In this document: positions 24,519-33,145 of the stretch, piece by piece
Numbering within the stretch: position 1 is the stretch's first letter
How the letters are laid out: every line of letters begins with the position of its first letter
Virus record (IMG/VR): IMGVR_UViG_3300021962_000005
Span: 1-56,093 of that record
Length of the DNA: 56,093 nt
From: a virus
Direction: 5' to 3' (one strand)
The notes under the pieces: generated by a model
Database searches by the model: none
Told to the model about the DNA's origin: nothing
What the model saw: the letters and a program-made list of their open reading frames with translations, nothing else
Translations under genes and position numbers: made by a program

Positions 24519-25246
24519 CACGAAGCCTCTTCATCCAGACGCTGCTTGCGCCAATACCAGATGCCAGCGGCGGCAACGGCGATGACAATGAACGCAATCA
24601 CCGCTGGCTTACCGAGAGCCTCAGAAAGGCCGGAAACGAACCCATTAGCCTGCTGAAGAACCGGGATGACCTCCTGCGCCGCAGCAACCGCGCCAGCGCC
24701 GCCAGCGACAACCGCCGCATTGGCCTCCTTGGACTTGGTGATCTTCTTGCTGGCTTCAGGCGTATCAGGAGACATACGACCCTCTTCCGCGTCGGCAGGA
24801 GCTTCCAAAGATCGCCACATTTCGCATTCAGCGCGGCGGCGTCGCACAAGCCCCGGAAGTACCTTTCCACCGCCCTTGGTCCACTTCATCAGCTCAGCGG
24901 GAACGTCATCAAAGCGCCCGGCATTTACACGCTTCAGAAGGGTAGACTTTCCTAGTGCCCCCAGACCGCAGTTAAAAGCAAAACTGACCACAACATCAAA
25001 CTGGTTCTGAGAAAGCTCAACCTTGACGAGCCCATTTACGCCTTGCTCAAAAACCGCAAGGTCAGATTTCAAGATTTCGGTCGCATTGGCGCGGGTGATC
25101 TTCATGCCGGGAGTAACCGTGGGCGCTCCTGCGGCAGACGTGTGACCGTAGCCAATAGTCCAAACTTTAGCCGGGCAGAGGTACGCCGTCAGACGCATAC
25201 CTTCAAATTCTTGGATCAGGGCAACGCCCGCATCAGAAGTTTTCAT
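24518..25246 (-). CDS. Endolysin, GH24 lysozyme with C-terminal membrane segment
   Basis: A 242-residue muramidase. The catalytic pattern of T4-type lysozymes is present as E15, C24 (in the aspartate position, as in many proteobacterial phage enzymes) and T30 (FEGMRLTAYLCP, WTIGYGHT). The lysozyme fold continues to about residue 150 (FDVVVSFAFNCG, GLVRRRRAECEMW). After a charged linker and an alanine/glycine-rich stretch, residues about 212-234 (VIAFIVIAVAAAGIWYW) form a membrane segment followed by basic residues. There is no N-terminal signal-anchor, so the C-terminal tail anchor may hold the enzyme at the membrane until the holin acts. Confidence 0.88.
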   Translation of the reverse strand: MKTSDAGVALIQEFEGMRLTAYLCPAKVWTIGYGHTSAAGAPTVTPGMKITRANATEILKSDLAVFEQGVNGLVKVELSQNQFDVVVSFAFNCGLGALGKSTLLKRVNAGRFDDVPAELMKWTKGGGKVLPGLVRRRRAECEMWRSLEAPADAEEGRMSPDTPEASKKITKSKEANAAVVAGGAGAVAAAQEVIPVLQQANGFVSGLSEALGKPAVIAFIVIAVAAAGIWYWRKQRLDEEAS

Positions 25247-25248
25247 AG

Positions 25249-25716
25249 TTACTCTACCATAAACGTAAGATTGGGGTGCCGAGGGTAATTAACGGTAATT
25301 TCCCCTTCTGGGCATTTATACCGAATATGAGCAAGTAGTGTGGCCCTACCCTTAGCTACTTTTTTAGGGTTCTTTATTTTAATAGAATACGCGAACTTGT
25401 CTATGCCATCGCCAGCAGGACCAGAGAATTTGGCTATGCTTGGCTCGGCTTTGTGAACAAAAAGAGCCGAATCGCGGACTTCAAGCAAAAACCCCTCAAC
25501 CGAACAATCGTCTCGGAACTTTTTACGCGCAGCAACCACCTTAAAAGAACCATTCGCAGAACCGTTGCTGATAGAAAAGTGAGTAGGAGCCCACTCAAGA
25601 ATACGTTTGTCGGGAGGAAGAACCTTATCCCATAGGCTGTAACCGCCTGTAACAGCAGCGAAAAAAGCTGTGACAACGCCGATAACTTTTTTCCAATTTT
25701 CAGCGTCAGCCCACAT
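25249..25716 (-). CDS. Membrane-anchored protein of unknown function in the lysis region
   Basis: A 155-residue protein. ATG 25716 is chosen because it falls 1 base after the stop of the preceding gene with a GGACAAG leader; a longer frame would overlap that gene. Residues 10-30 (VIGVVTAFFAAVTGGYSLW) form one membrane helix. The rest is a globular beta-rich domain with a cysteine pair (C57 and C141 by rough count) that could form a disulfide in the periplasm. It lies directly upstream of the endolysin, so a lysis-timing or exclusion role is possible. Confidence 0.65.
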   Translation of the reverse strand: MWADAENWKKVIGVVTAFFAAVTGGYSLWDKVLPPDKRILEWAPTHFSISNGSANGSFKVVAARKKFRDDCSVEGFLLEVRDSALFVHKAEPSIAKFSGPAGDGIDKFAYSIKIKNPKKVAKGRATLLAHIRYKCPEGEITVNYPRHPNLTFMVE

Positions 25717-25717
25717 A

Positions 25718-25963
25718 TTACTTGTCCATTTTTCCGTCAAGTTTATCAAAAATCTTCTGAACAATCCCCTCTATGCGCGACATTGTGTCGTGAAATTCGT
25801 CTTTGGAAACATAAGATTTTGGCAAATCAATTTCAATTTCGTGAACATCGTCTTTGAGTTTCTGGAGACTGTCCCAGACAACCCTCCCCCACCAGCCAAT
25901 TCCGGCCAAAATGATCCCGAGACTGAGGTTTATAAGGGTTTGCGCGTCAACTATCACTTTCAT
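25718..25963 (-). CDS. Holin-like membrane/coiled-coil protein
   Basis: An 81-residue protein: one N-terminal hydrophobic helix (LINLSLGIILAGIGWWG, about 10-27), then WDSLQKLKDDVHEIEID, LPKSYVSKDEF and a C-terminal coiled coil (MSRIEGIVQKIFDKLDGK). Single-pass proteins with this layout are frequent beside phage endolysins and are often called holins or holin partners. It overlaps the glycosyltransferase gene by 17 bases and is followed by the membrane protein at 25249-25716. The holin assignment is from position and topology. Confidence 0.6.
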   Translation of the reverse strand: MKVIVDAQTLINLSLGIILAGIGWWGRVVWDSLQKLKDDVHEIEIDLPKSYVSKDEFHDTMSRIEGIVQKIFDKLDGKMDK

Positions 25964-27035
25964 TCTCCAAGGCGGCGGTGTAATGGTCCAAATTGGCTTT
26001 CAAGCGATCATCGTCCAGTGACAATTCGACGGCGAGTGTACCATGTTTTACCGCCAAACGGTATAGCCCGATCTTAAACGCTGAAATCGCAGCCAGATCG
26101 TGTGGCCAATGGCCCCACACGGTCGGATCGCATGTGTAAACGAGCGTCTTGTCTGTAATTTTCAGCGCACGCAGGCTCATGGCCAAGCACTCCTCCCACC
26201 GCTGCTGCTGATACATCAGGAGGGCCAGCTCGCACCAAGGCTCGCGGGTATTGGGAGCCTCTCCGCAGGCGGCAAGAAGCCACTTTTCGGCTTCTGTTGG
26301 ATTTCCCGTCTCGGAATAACACTTGGCCATAAGACGCTGGGCGTAGCACCGCTCATTCTGGTTGCTGGCGGCGTCCATGCTCAGATACGTCTTGAGCGCG
26401 CCTTTAGCATCCTCCCAGCGCCGGTAGAACGTGAGTTCCCGGCTGTAATAGAAATAGTGCGTCGGGTCTCGGTCATCCTCCTTAACCGCAACTTCCAGAA
26501 TTTCCATGTATTGCCCACGGCTCTTGGTCGGGTCTGGGTGATGGCTAACCAGTAGCTTGTCTGTTCTGGCACAGACTTCTGTTATTCTGGCGTCTATTCG
26601 GATGTCCTCATGGCACGGATGGTGCCAATGATACCCATGGCGTGAGTGGATTTTGTGATACGGGAAGCGAATGCCGCAGCCCCAGTCAAAGAGATACCAG
26701 AGGTTTGTGGTTTTACCGGGCTCCCAGACCCGTTCAATCTCCTCCCGCCATCCGGGTTCCATGACCTCATCAAGGTCTAGCGAAATACATATATCAATAT
26801 CACTATGAACAAGGGCGAGAGCAGCATTGCGAGCAAGGTCAAACCGCCAAGGGCTGATATGAATAGAATGAACGGACGCGCCGCATTCCCGAGCTTTTTC
26901 AACAGTGCCATCGGTACTCCCGGTGTCAGCTATTAGGACAAGATCAGCATCTTTGCATGACTTGCAAAAGCGTTCAACAAATTGCTCTTCGTTCTTGCTG
27001 ATCGCGTAGACAGCGATTTTGAGTCTTTCGGGCAT
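25947..27035 (-). CDS. Family 2-like glycosyltransferase with TPR-like tail
   Basis: A 362-residue protein. The N-terminal GT-A fold has ISKNEEQFVERF, IADTGSTDGT (D37) and the metal-binding LDLDE motif (D87-D89), as in GT2 enzymes. After about residue 200 the sequence turns into repeated helix pairs with A/W/Y/L spacing (YSRELTFYRRWEDAKGALKTYL, AEKWLLAACGEAPN) resembling TPRs, as in several phage and bacterial GT2-TPR fusions. It sits between fibre genes and the lysis cassette. It may glycosylate a virion protein or host surface sugar; the target is unknown. Confidence 0.82.
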   Translation of the reverse strand: MPERLKIAVYAISKNEEQFVERFCKSCKDADLVLIADTGSTDGTVEKARECGASVHSIHISPWRFDLARNAALALVHSDIDICISLDLDEVMEPGWREEIERVWEPGKTTNLWYLFDWGCGIRFPYHKIHSRHGYHWHHPCHEDIRIDARITEVCARTDKLLVSHHPDPTKSRGQYMEILEVAVKEDDRDPTHYFYYSRELTFYRRWEDAKGALKTYLSMDAASNQNERCYAQRLMAKCYSETGNPTEAEKWLLAACGEAPNTREPWCELALLMYQQQRWEECLAMSLRALKITDKTLVYTCDPTVWGHWPHDLAAISAFKIGLYRLAVKHGTLAVELSLDDDRLKANLDHYTAALENESDS

Positions 27036-27093
27036 TCCCCTCTCCTAGAAAAAACAGCCTCAAAGGGTAGTCTGCTTTTGTGTACCTCCCAGA

Positions 27094-27377
27094 TTATGTA
27101 ATAAACGCAGGAGAACTAAGTGTACGCGCAGTGACAAGCGTATCCCCCGGCTCAATCCCACTGGATGCAGCAGTTGCCTGCGTTGTACCGTCGGGGAACT
27201 TAAAGCCTCCGGTTGGTCCAGTGGGGCCAATCGGTCCAGTCGGACCTGTCGACCCCGGAGCCAATCCCGCAATCTGCGAGGTTGTTACTCGTACAGAGAC
27301 GCCACCCTGAACAGCCTCAAGCTGCTCTTCGCCGTTCAAGCTAATTGCAACAGGCAGGTTGGGTATCTGTTTGCCAT
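27094..27377 (-). pseudogene. Frameshifted short collagen-like tail protein
   Basis: The region repeats the N-terminal module of the genes at 28650-30002 and 30006-30284 (IPNLPVAISLNGEEQLEAVQ, SVRVTT, GLAPG) and a short GPTGP collagen-like run, then a unique tail ending SSPAFIT. In the intact copy the start reads ATG GCC AAC GTA CAG ATA; here four bases (GTAC) are missing after ATG GCA AAC, so the frame from ATG 27377 stops after 13 codons. The good frame is only reachable from TTG 27339 without a ribosome binding site. It may be a decaying paralogue or a phase-variable fibre gene. Confidence 0.55.
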
Positions 27378-27410
27378 TCTATGCGCTTTCTCACCGAGCC
27401 AATTTAGATA

Positions 27411-27785
27411 TTATGGTTGAACTTCAATCCACGCAAGGGAAGCCTCATCCCAGCTATACAGTTTCTCATCTTCAGGATAAGGCACTGGGGCCATCCATTG
27501 ATAACTGTCTGTTAGAACCCAAGATGGGTAAGGCTTCTCCGGGATAAACGCGCCATTTGGCGCTGCCGTAGCGTCAAACGTGTAGCCAACCCCCGCATAA
27601 TTATAGCGGAAGTTGGCGTTGTAAGAGGTCTGCGCCCAGCGCGTGTCCGGGCCGAGCAGAGACTGGCAGAACGCGATACCGACAGGTTCGCTCTCTGGAA
27701 ACGGAAGGTTGTTGATCGAATCGTTCCCGACGACGATCACTTGAAGGACGGTGTTGTCCTGAGCCAATTCTGCGAAGTGTGCCAT
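27411..27785 (-). CDS. Conserved aquatic-phage virion or fibre-associated protein
   Basis: A 124-residue protein starting MAHFAELAQDNTVLQVIVV and containing RWAQTSYNANFRYNYAGVGYTFD and PYPSWVL. This pattern is widely repeated in cyanophages and other aquatic phages, often next to tail fibre genes (from memory). It looks like a small compact beta-sheet domain and may be a fibre cap or receptor-binding accessory. It follows the glycine-rich fibre gene by 9 bases. The function has not been established as far as I know. Confidence 0.75.
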   Translation of the reverse strand: MAHFAELAQDNTVLQVIVVGNDSINNLPFPESEPVGIAFCQSLLGPDTRWAQTSYNANFRYNYAGVGYTFDATAAPNGAFIPEKPYPSWVLTDSYQWMAPVPYPEDEKLYSWDEASLAWIEVQP

Positions 27786-27794
27786 GGTTTACTC

Positions 27795-28640
27795 TTAGAA
27801 AGTGATGCTGCCTGAACCGGTCCACCGGTAAATCCTGAAGCCGCCCGCAACCGTGATCGTCGGTGAGCCCGTGGTGGATGCCGCCGCCGCAAACGCTTCC
27901 GGATAACGAATAATGACGACGCCGGAGCCGCCTGAGCCACCATTGGCATTATTACCGCCACCGCCGCCTCCGCCTGTGTTTGCTGAACCTGATGTTCCAC
28001 CAGCGCCAAAGCTGGCTCCACCTGCGCCACCGCCGCCTGAGCCGCCCGACGTATTGGTAACCGCACCATAGCCACCGCCGCCACCGCCGCCAGCATAGGT
28101 AACAGAAGACCCAGAAATGGACGACGCGCTGCCATTACCACCCGTTCCCGCAGTGCTCCCAGAAGCAGTCCCGCCAACTGCACTCGCACCACCACCGCCG
28201 CCGCCACCATAGTTTGGAGACTGATTGCTCCCGCCGCCGTTGTTTCCTTCTGCCGGGCTATATCCGCCTTGGTTTCCCGTACCTGCCGCGCCGCCATAAC
28301 GAGAGCCAGCGCCAGAGCCGCCCGCACCACCGGCTTGCGCACCGCCGCCGGCAGGGGGTGCTCCTGCGCCGCCGCCTGTAGATGAAATAGAGCCGAACGT
28401 GCTGTTACTACCCTTTGCGGCTGGGCCGCCACCAGCGCCCACCGTAACGCTAACAGTTGACCCCGGTGTAACGGCAAATTCTGCGGCCGTCCTATAGCCG
28501 CCAGCGCCGCCGCCGCCACCATAATATCCACCACCACCCCCGCCAGCAACGACCAAATACGTCACCGAGGTCGCGCTTATAGACGAAAACTCGCCAAACC
28601 CACGAGATGAAAGCGAACCAAGGGTCGAGATGACGGGCAT
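27795..28640 (-). CDS. Glycine-rich fibre/adhesin protein
   Basis: A 281-residue protein. A short N-terminal segment ending ATSVTYLVVAGG leads into a long glycine-rich domain (about 40-245) of GGGG, GAGG and GGxGG runs with S, N, Y and T. It closes with GSGVVIIRYPE and a C-terminal YRWTGSGSITF. The VTYLVVAGGGGGG...VVIIRYP frame is a common phage glycine-rich domain, probably forming polyglycine helices at the fibre tip. It is clearly related in style to the protein at 9473-10102, so the phage may carry two alternative adhesins. Confidence 0.8.
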   Translation of the reverse strand: MPVISTLGSLSSRGFGEFSSISATSVTYLVVAGGGGGGYYGGGGGAGGYRTAAEFAVTPGSTVSVTVGAGGGPAAKGSNSTFGSISSTGGGAGAPPAGGGAQAGGAGGSGAGSRYGGAAGTGNQGGYSPAEGNNGGGSNQSPNYGGGGGGGASAVGGTASGSTAGTGGNGSASSISGSSVTYAGGGGGGGYGAVTNTSGGSGGGGAGGASFGAGGTSGSANTGGGGGGGNNANGGSGGSGVVIIRYPEAFAAAASTTGSPTITVAGGFRIYRWTGSGSITF

Positions 28641-28649
28641 TGATTAGCC

Positions 28650-30002
<1,353 letters not shown>

Positions 30003-30005
30003 CTA

Positions 30006-30284
30006 TCACACCGAAGTTATCGTTTCCCTCGCACTGCCGTTATAGACGCACAGTTTACCGAGAGTTGTATCAAACACAAGAGCGCCGCGGCTTACAGACA
30101 GCGCATCTTTCTGCGCGGTTGTTACCGTCGGCGCGGAGCTAATCGTGGCAGCCAAATTGGCAATCTGCTGCGAAGTTATCCGTACCGAATTTCCTGCCTG
30201 AACAGCCTCAAGCTGCTCTTCGCCGTTCAAGCTAATTCCAACGGGCAGGTTGGGTATCTGTATATTACTGGCGTATCTAGGCAT
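30006..30284 (-). CDS. Short fibre-type protein with shared attachment module
   Basis: A 92-residue protein. The first 55 residues match the N-terminus of the collagen-like fibre ([32 protein letters not shown]), but the collagen part is absent and the C-terminal 35 residues (TTAQKDALSVSRGALVFDTTLGKLCVYNGS) are a small beta unit often found in phage fibres. It lies 3 bases upstream of the collagen-like gene and shares one base with the gene before it. It may be a short fibre or a competitor for the same docking site. Confidence 0.75.
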   Translation of the reverse strand: MPRYASNIQIPNLPVGISLNGEEQLEAVQAGNSVRITSQQIANLAATISSAPTVTTAQKDALSVSRGALVFDTTLGKLCVYNGSARETITSV

Positions 30285-30799
30285 TAGAGCGGACCTGTCT
30301 CTGGAACTTCATCAAACCCATACGGCAAGCCCGGATCGTCGTTGCCGGGGGCATTGGCATCCGTACCCGGCTGCTGATTTGTTCCACCCGGCGCTTCGCC
30401 AGTCTGCTGTGTGACGCGGGTCTTATCGGCTACATCCGTGTCGATTGTCGTTACGCGAGTGTCACCCTGCGGCACAGGAATGCCTGTCTGAGTGTCCTGC
30501 GTATTATACCCGGAAACCTGACGCCGATCTATGCTGTTCCATGCATAGGGCTCCACGCGGGGATTGCGGATCGGCACAGGATCCGCCGGAACAACAATAG
30601 CCCGCAACTGCGGCTGCGGCTCGTCATAACAGCTATTGCAGACAAGAAGTCGCGTATTCTGGATTGTCGCCCCTCGCCAATCAAACTGCCAACGAAGGTC
30701 GACGTGATTGTAGCGAAAAGCGCAGCGGTCACATATCGCATGCGCCTGCGGATTTGTCGCGGATGTTCTAGCTCTGCCGGATTTGGAGGCGTATCCCAT
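30284..30799 (-). CDS. Virion protein with a zinc-ribbon-like motif
   Basis: A 171-residue protein. The N-terminal 60 residues hold two CxxC pairs (ICDRC near 22-26 and VCNSC near 53-57), separated by RYNHVDLRWQFDWRG, a likely zinc ribbon. The C-terminal 100 residues are proline-, asparagine- and threonine-rich and look disordered. I recall similar proteins between adaptor and fibre genes of aquatic phages, where their role is undefined. Zinc could stabilise a tail-attachment domain. A regulator is less likely given the structural operon. Confidence 0.7.
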   Translation of the reverse strand: MGYASKSGRARTSATNPQAHAICDRCAFRYNHVDLRWQFDWRGATIQNTRLLVCNSCYDEPQPQLRAIVVPADPVPIRNPRVEPYAWNSIDRRQVSGYNTQDTQTGIPVPQGDTRVTTIDTDVADKTRVTQQTGEAPGGTNQQPGTDANAPGNDDPGLPYGFDEVPETGPL

Positions 30800-30808
30800 T
30801 TACCCCTC

Positions 30809-31501
30809 CTATCTGTAATATCCAGAAATCAGCGGAGAGATGTACTGCTGCGCCTGCTCAACGTTCTGGAGTGCCGCGATGTCGTAGCTCTCATCAGCCA
30901 TGGCTTTCAGGCCCGGAAACATCTGCGGAGCCCACTGCTGCGCAAGGCGCGATGCAAGGCCATACGCAAACGCTTCAAGCCACAGGTAAGGTATTTCCAC
31001 CTGCTGCCCGCCGGTCATGTTGGCGTCCTGAAGCTGTCGCACGCGATAATATTCCAGCGTCTGTGGGCCGTTGTCGGTGTTTGGGACAGGCCACAGCGTA
31101 ATCGTCGGAGAGACAAGGCGGTCAAACCAGTAAACCGTCGGGTATCCCTGCTGCTCCTTGTTCGGGTAGCTGGCGTATTCTGTGCGGCTAACCGGCATGA
31201 TGATGCGGTCGATGTTCGCCCCGCTGTCGTCGTTCCGGACATATGCGTCCAAGATCATGACAGTATTTGCGTCGACATTGTAGACCGACTGATCAGTCAC
31301 CAGAGGCGTCGACACAAGATCCACAGCCCACAGGTTTACGCCCTGATTAGCCCAGCGGGCGAGCATCAGGTTGGTGCCCATGCGGGCACTTTCCATATGC
31401 TCCTGCAGAATTGACGTGTTACGCAGCCCGCAAAGGTTAAACGCATACAGCGTCAATTCACCCAGTGATGGGTTGAAAGTGTAGGTGCCGCTTGTAGCCA
31501 T
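30809..31501 (-). CDS. Head-tail adaptor / tail tube A-like protein
   Basis: A 230-residue protein with LGELTLYAFNLCGL, a helix EHMESARMGTNLMLARWANQG, then a WAVDLVSTPLVTDQSVYNVD beta region with a PTVYWFDR strand and a C-terminal helical half (PYLWLEAFAYGLASRLAQQ). This is the layout of adaptor (P22 gp4 / T7 gp11-like) proteins that dock under the portal. A second adaptor-like gene (23330-24043) lies downstream. It is the first tail gene after the capsid block, consistent with binding the portal directly. Named homology is not proven. Confidence 0.72.
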   Translation of the reverse strand: MATSGTYTFNPSLGELTLYAFNLCGLRNTSILQEHMESARMGTNLMLARWANQGVNLWAVDLVSTPLVTDQSVYNVDANTVMILDAYVRNDDSGANIDRIIMPVSRTEYASYPNKEQQGYPTVYWFDRLVSPTITLWPVPNTDNGPQTLEYYRVRQLQDANMTGGQQVEIPYLWLEAFAYGLASRLAQQWAPQMFPGLKAMADESYDIAALQNVEQAQQYISPLISGYYR

Positions 31502-31512
31502 CAGGTAAACCC

Positions 31513-31839
31513 CTAGATTGGGCCAGCCTGCACAACATTAAGTTCAACTGTGCCCGTCTGTGCTGGAGCCATGTAAATAGATATAGCACGGCAAGGAATA
31601 GCGAGGCCAGCGGACGAATTGGCTGAAACGCCCGAAAGACCCGTGACGCTGAACCAAGTTGCCGATGCGGCGCTGTATCCTTCAGCATCTGGATCATCCA
31701 GAGAATATTGAATGCTGAATGTCGGAGTTCCAGCCGTTATTTTCGCGGCAAGACCAATGTTGAAGGCGGGCTGGAAGTCGTCCACTACGATAATGGCGCT
31801 GCGGCCCGCGTCGGTTAGGCTGATTGTCCTGTACTGCAT
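31513..31839 (-). CDS. Small beta-sandwich virion protein
   Basis: A 108-residue protein, almost all beta strands and turns: MQYRTISLTDAGRSAIIVVDD, FSIQYSLDDPDAEGY, then ISIYMAPAQTGTVELNVVQ. The pattern resembles small head-completion or decoration proteins of about 100 residues. It lies between the 55-residue gene and the adaptor-like gene, at the capsid-tail transition. No other clue is available. Confidence 0.65.
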   Translation of the reverse strand: MQYRTISLTDAGRSAIIVVDDFQPAFNIGLAAKITAGTPTFSIQYSLDDPDAEGYSAASATWFSVTGLSGVSANSSAGLAIPCRAISIYMAPAQTGTVELNVVQAGPI

Positions 31840-31844
31840 CTCAT

Positions 31845-32012
31845 CTACCTCTTAGCGCCGGTTCTGGCGGCAGAAACGTTGTCTACAAGATTGGGATATG
31901 GCCTGCCGGCAGCGCGGGCTTTGGCCTTGGCAGACTGAACCTGCTTACGGCTCAAGTTCTTTTCCTTGGCGTCCTTCGGGGCGTCTTTTTCCCAAAAAGG
32001 TTTGTCGGCCAT
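31845..32012 (-). CDS. 55-residue basic protein
   Basis: A short ORF between well-packed genes: its ATG (32012) is 1 base after the stop of the DUF6321 gene and its TAG lies 5 bases before the next start. The product starts MADKPFWEKDAPK and is rich in K, R and A (KNLSRKQVQSAKAKARAAGR), with a conserved-looking PYPNLVDNVSAAR end. This is similar to tiny Lys/Arg-rich proteins common in aquatic phage capsid operons. Nucleic-acid or capsid binding is a guess from charge. Confidence 0.65.
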   Translation of the reverse strand: MADKPFWEKDAPKDAKEKNLSRKQVQSAKAKARAAGRPYPNLVDNVSAARTGAKR

Positions 32013-32013
32013 G

Positions 32014-32253
32014 TCAGCAATCCCACTTCCTGAGCGACTTGTTGATCCGGCTATTCGGATCTGCGGCTTTTGCAGAACCAGTCAGCTTTCGTTTCATGCC
32101 AGTCATTCTAGCACAGAAGCTGTCCTTGCGCGAGCCGCCTTCCGGCTGCGGACGCTTAATGTCGTGACCCTGCGCCTTCAACGAGGCGCGGCCCTTTTCG
32201 TTCAACCCACCTTCGGGGTTCTTGCCTTCTTTCCTAGTCCACGCGCCGGGCAT
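32014..32253 (-). CDS. DUF6321 family protein
   Basis: A 79-residue protein recognised as DUF6321: MPGAWTRKEGKNPEGGLNEKGR, then SRKDSFCARMTGMKRKL and the C-terminal DPNSRINKSLRKWDC. The start is at 32253, where GGAGAG precedes the ATG; an upstream in-frame ATG at 32283 is weaker and falls in a hairpin. The family is widespread in phage structural operons with no known function. The basic, cysteine-containing sequence suggests contact with DNA or with a virion protein. Confidence 0.85.
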   Translation of the reverse strand: MPGAWTRKEGKNPEGGLNEKGRASLKAQGHDIKRPQPEGGSRKDSFCARMTGMKRKLTGSAKAADPNSRINKSLRKWDC

Positions 32254-32272
32254 GTTACTCTCCAAAGAAAAG

Positions 32273-32336
32273 ACGGGGGGCACAAAGACCCCCCGTTACA
32301 TTACTGACCAGTGGGAGGGGAGCGAGATCAGTAATG
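32273..32336 (-). terminator. Nested hairpins, leftward partial terminator
   Basis: ACGGGGGG (32273-32280) pairs with CCCCCCGT (32289-32296) and, read leftward, is followed by CTTTTCTTT, a weak rho-independent terminator. A second perfect inverted repeat, CATTACTGA/TCAGTAATG (32299-32307 and 32328-32336), flanks the ribosome-binding region and overlaps the stop of the 75-residue gene. Together they may step down transcription after the capsid genes. Confidence 0.6.
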
Positions 32337-32555
32337 ACTTGCGCTGCCACGCGGAGAACCGCCATGAGCAGAAGAAAAAACACCGCCGCCAGACTTGCGG
32401 GGCTTACGACCAGCGTGAGCTGCAGACATTACGCCTTCAGCCTTCATGCCGACCTTGCCGCCCTTCTTGAAGCCGTCTTTGGTGCTCATAGCAGTGTCCA
32501 TGACGACCTTCTTGCCGACCTTGGAACGCTCGGGGGAAATACGCTTACCTTTCAT
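32328..32555 (-). CDS. Small lysine/glycine-rich protein
   Basis: A 75-residue basic protein (MKGKRISPERSKVGKKV...) with FKKGGKVGMKAEGVMSAAHAGRKPRKSGGG, the same KKGGK style as the 498-residue protein at 37080-38576. A good GGAGGTTCCC leader precedes its ATG. The high charge and glycine content suggest an unstructured, DNA-associated virion component. The stop sits within the inverted repeat described at 32273-32336. Confidence 0.65.
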   Translation of the reverse strand: MKGKRISPERSKVGKKVVMDTAMSTKDGFKKGGKVGMKAEGVMSAAHAGRKPRKSGGGVFSSAHGGSPRGSASHY

Positions 32556-32576
32556 GGGAACCTCCTATTGGTCCGA

Positions 32577-33029
32577 TTAGATGTTGCCGATAGCCTGAAT
32601 ATACTGAACCGTCAGCCATCCGACACCCGCGCCAGTGTTGGTCGAAGTAACGGTGACCTTCACGTCAGTGTCGCCGACATCCACCCAGTTGCCTGCGCGA
32701 GTTGCGTCAGCGCCGGGAGCAGCAGCAACAATGCCAATTGTTCCGCCATCAACAGCAGCCGCAGCAGTAAACTTTGTGGCGGAAGCCGTAGTACCAACGC
32801 CCAAGGTGCTGGCAACGCCATCCCATGCGGTGAAAACATTCAGATCAATGGAGAGAATCTGACTGGCCGCCGGGACCACAATGGTGGTGGCAGAGCTGGC
32901 CTGTGACACAGCAGAAGTCTGCGCCATGACAACATAGCCGACGTTGGCAACGTCCGTACCAACAGTAGAGCCGGAAGTATTGAGGATGTCACCAGCCTTG
33001 ATGGGACCAGTGAAAGTAGTCGTTCCCAT
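32577..33029 (-). CDS. Capsid decoration-like or head fibre-like protein
   Basis: A 150-residue protein. The ATG at 33029 has a textbook AGGAGGTTCCT leader; an upstream frame to 33044 is not needed. The sequence opens MGTTTFTGPIKAGDIL, typical of small virion proteins with a fibrous N-terminus, followed by a beta-rich domain of alternating V/T strands with A/G/S turns (QASSATTIVVPAAS, VKVTVTSTNTGAGV). It is located just downstream of the major capsid gene, where decoration proteins are usually encoded. The role is inferred. Confidence 0.7.
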   Translation of the reverse strand: MGTTTFTGPIKAGDILNTSGSTVGTDVANVGYVVMAQTSAVSQASSATTIVVPAASQILSIDLNVFTAWDGVASTLGVGTTASATKFTAAAAVDGGTIGIVAAAPGADATRAGNWVDVGDTDVKVTVTSTNTGAGVGWLTVQYIQAIGNI

Positions 33030-33099
33030 AGGAACCTCCTGCACGATACGATCACACAGTCTGTGCAGCGTCCGCTAGGCCGGTCTGCGTGATCTATGA

Positions 33100-33134
33100 C
33101 ACCTAGAATAAAGAGGCGGGACCGAAGCCCCGCC
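33100..33134 (-). terminator. Leftward terminator after the major capsid gene
   Basis: On the minus strand GGCGGG (33134-33129), an 8-base TTCG-containing loop and CCCGCC (33120-33115) form a hairpin followed by TCTTTATTCT. It lies 11 bases after the capsid stop. Partial termination here would keep capsid protein transcripts more abundant than downstream ones. Confidence 0.7.
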
Positions 33135-33145
33135 CCGTTGACCGA

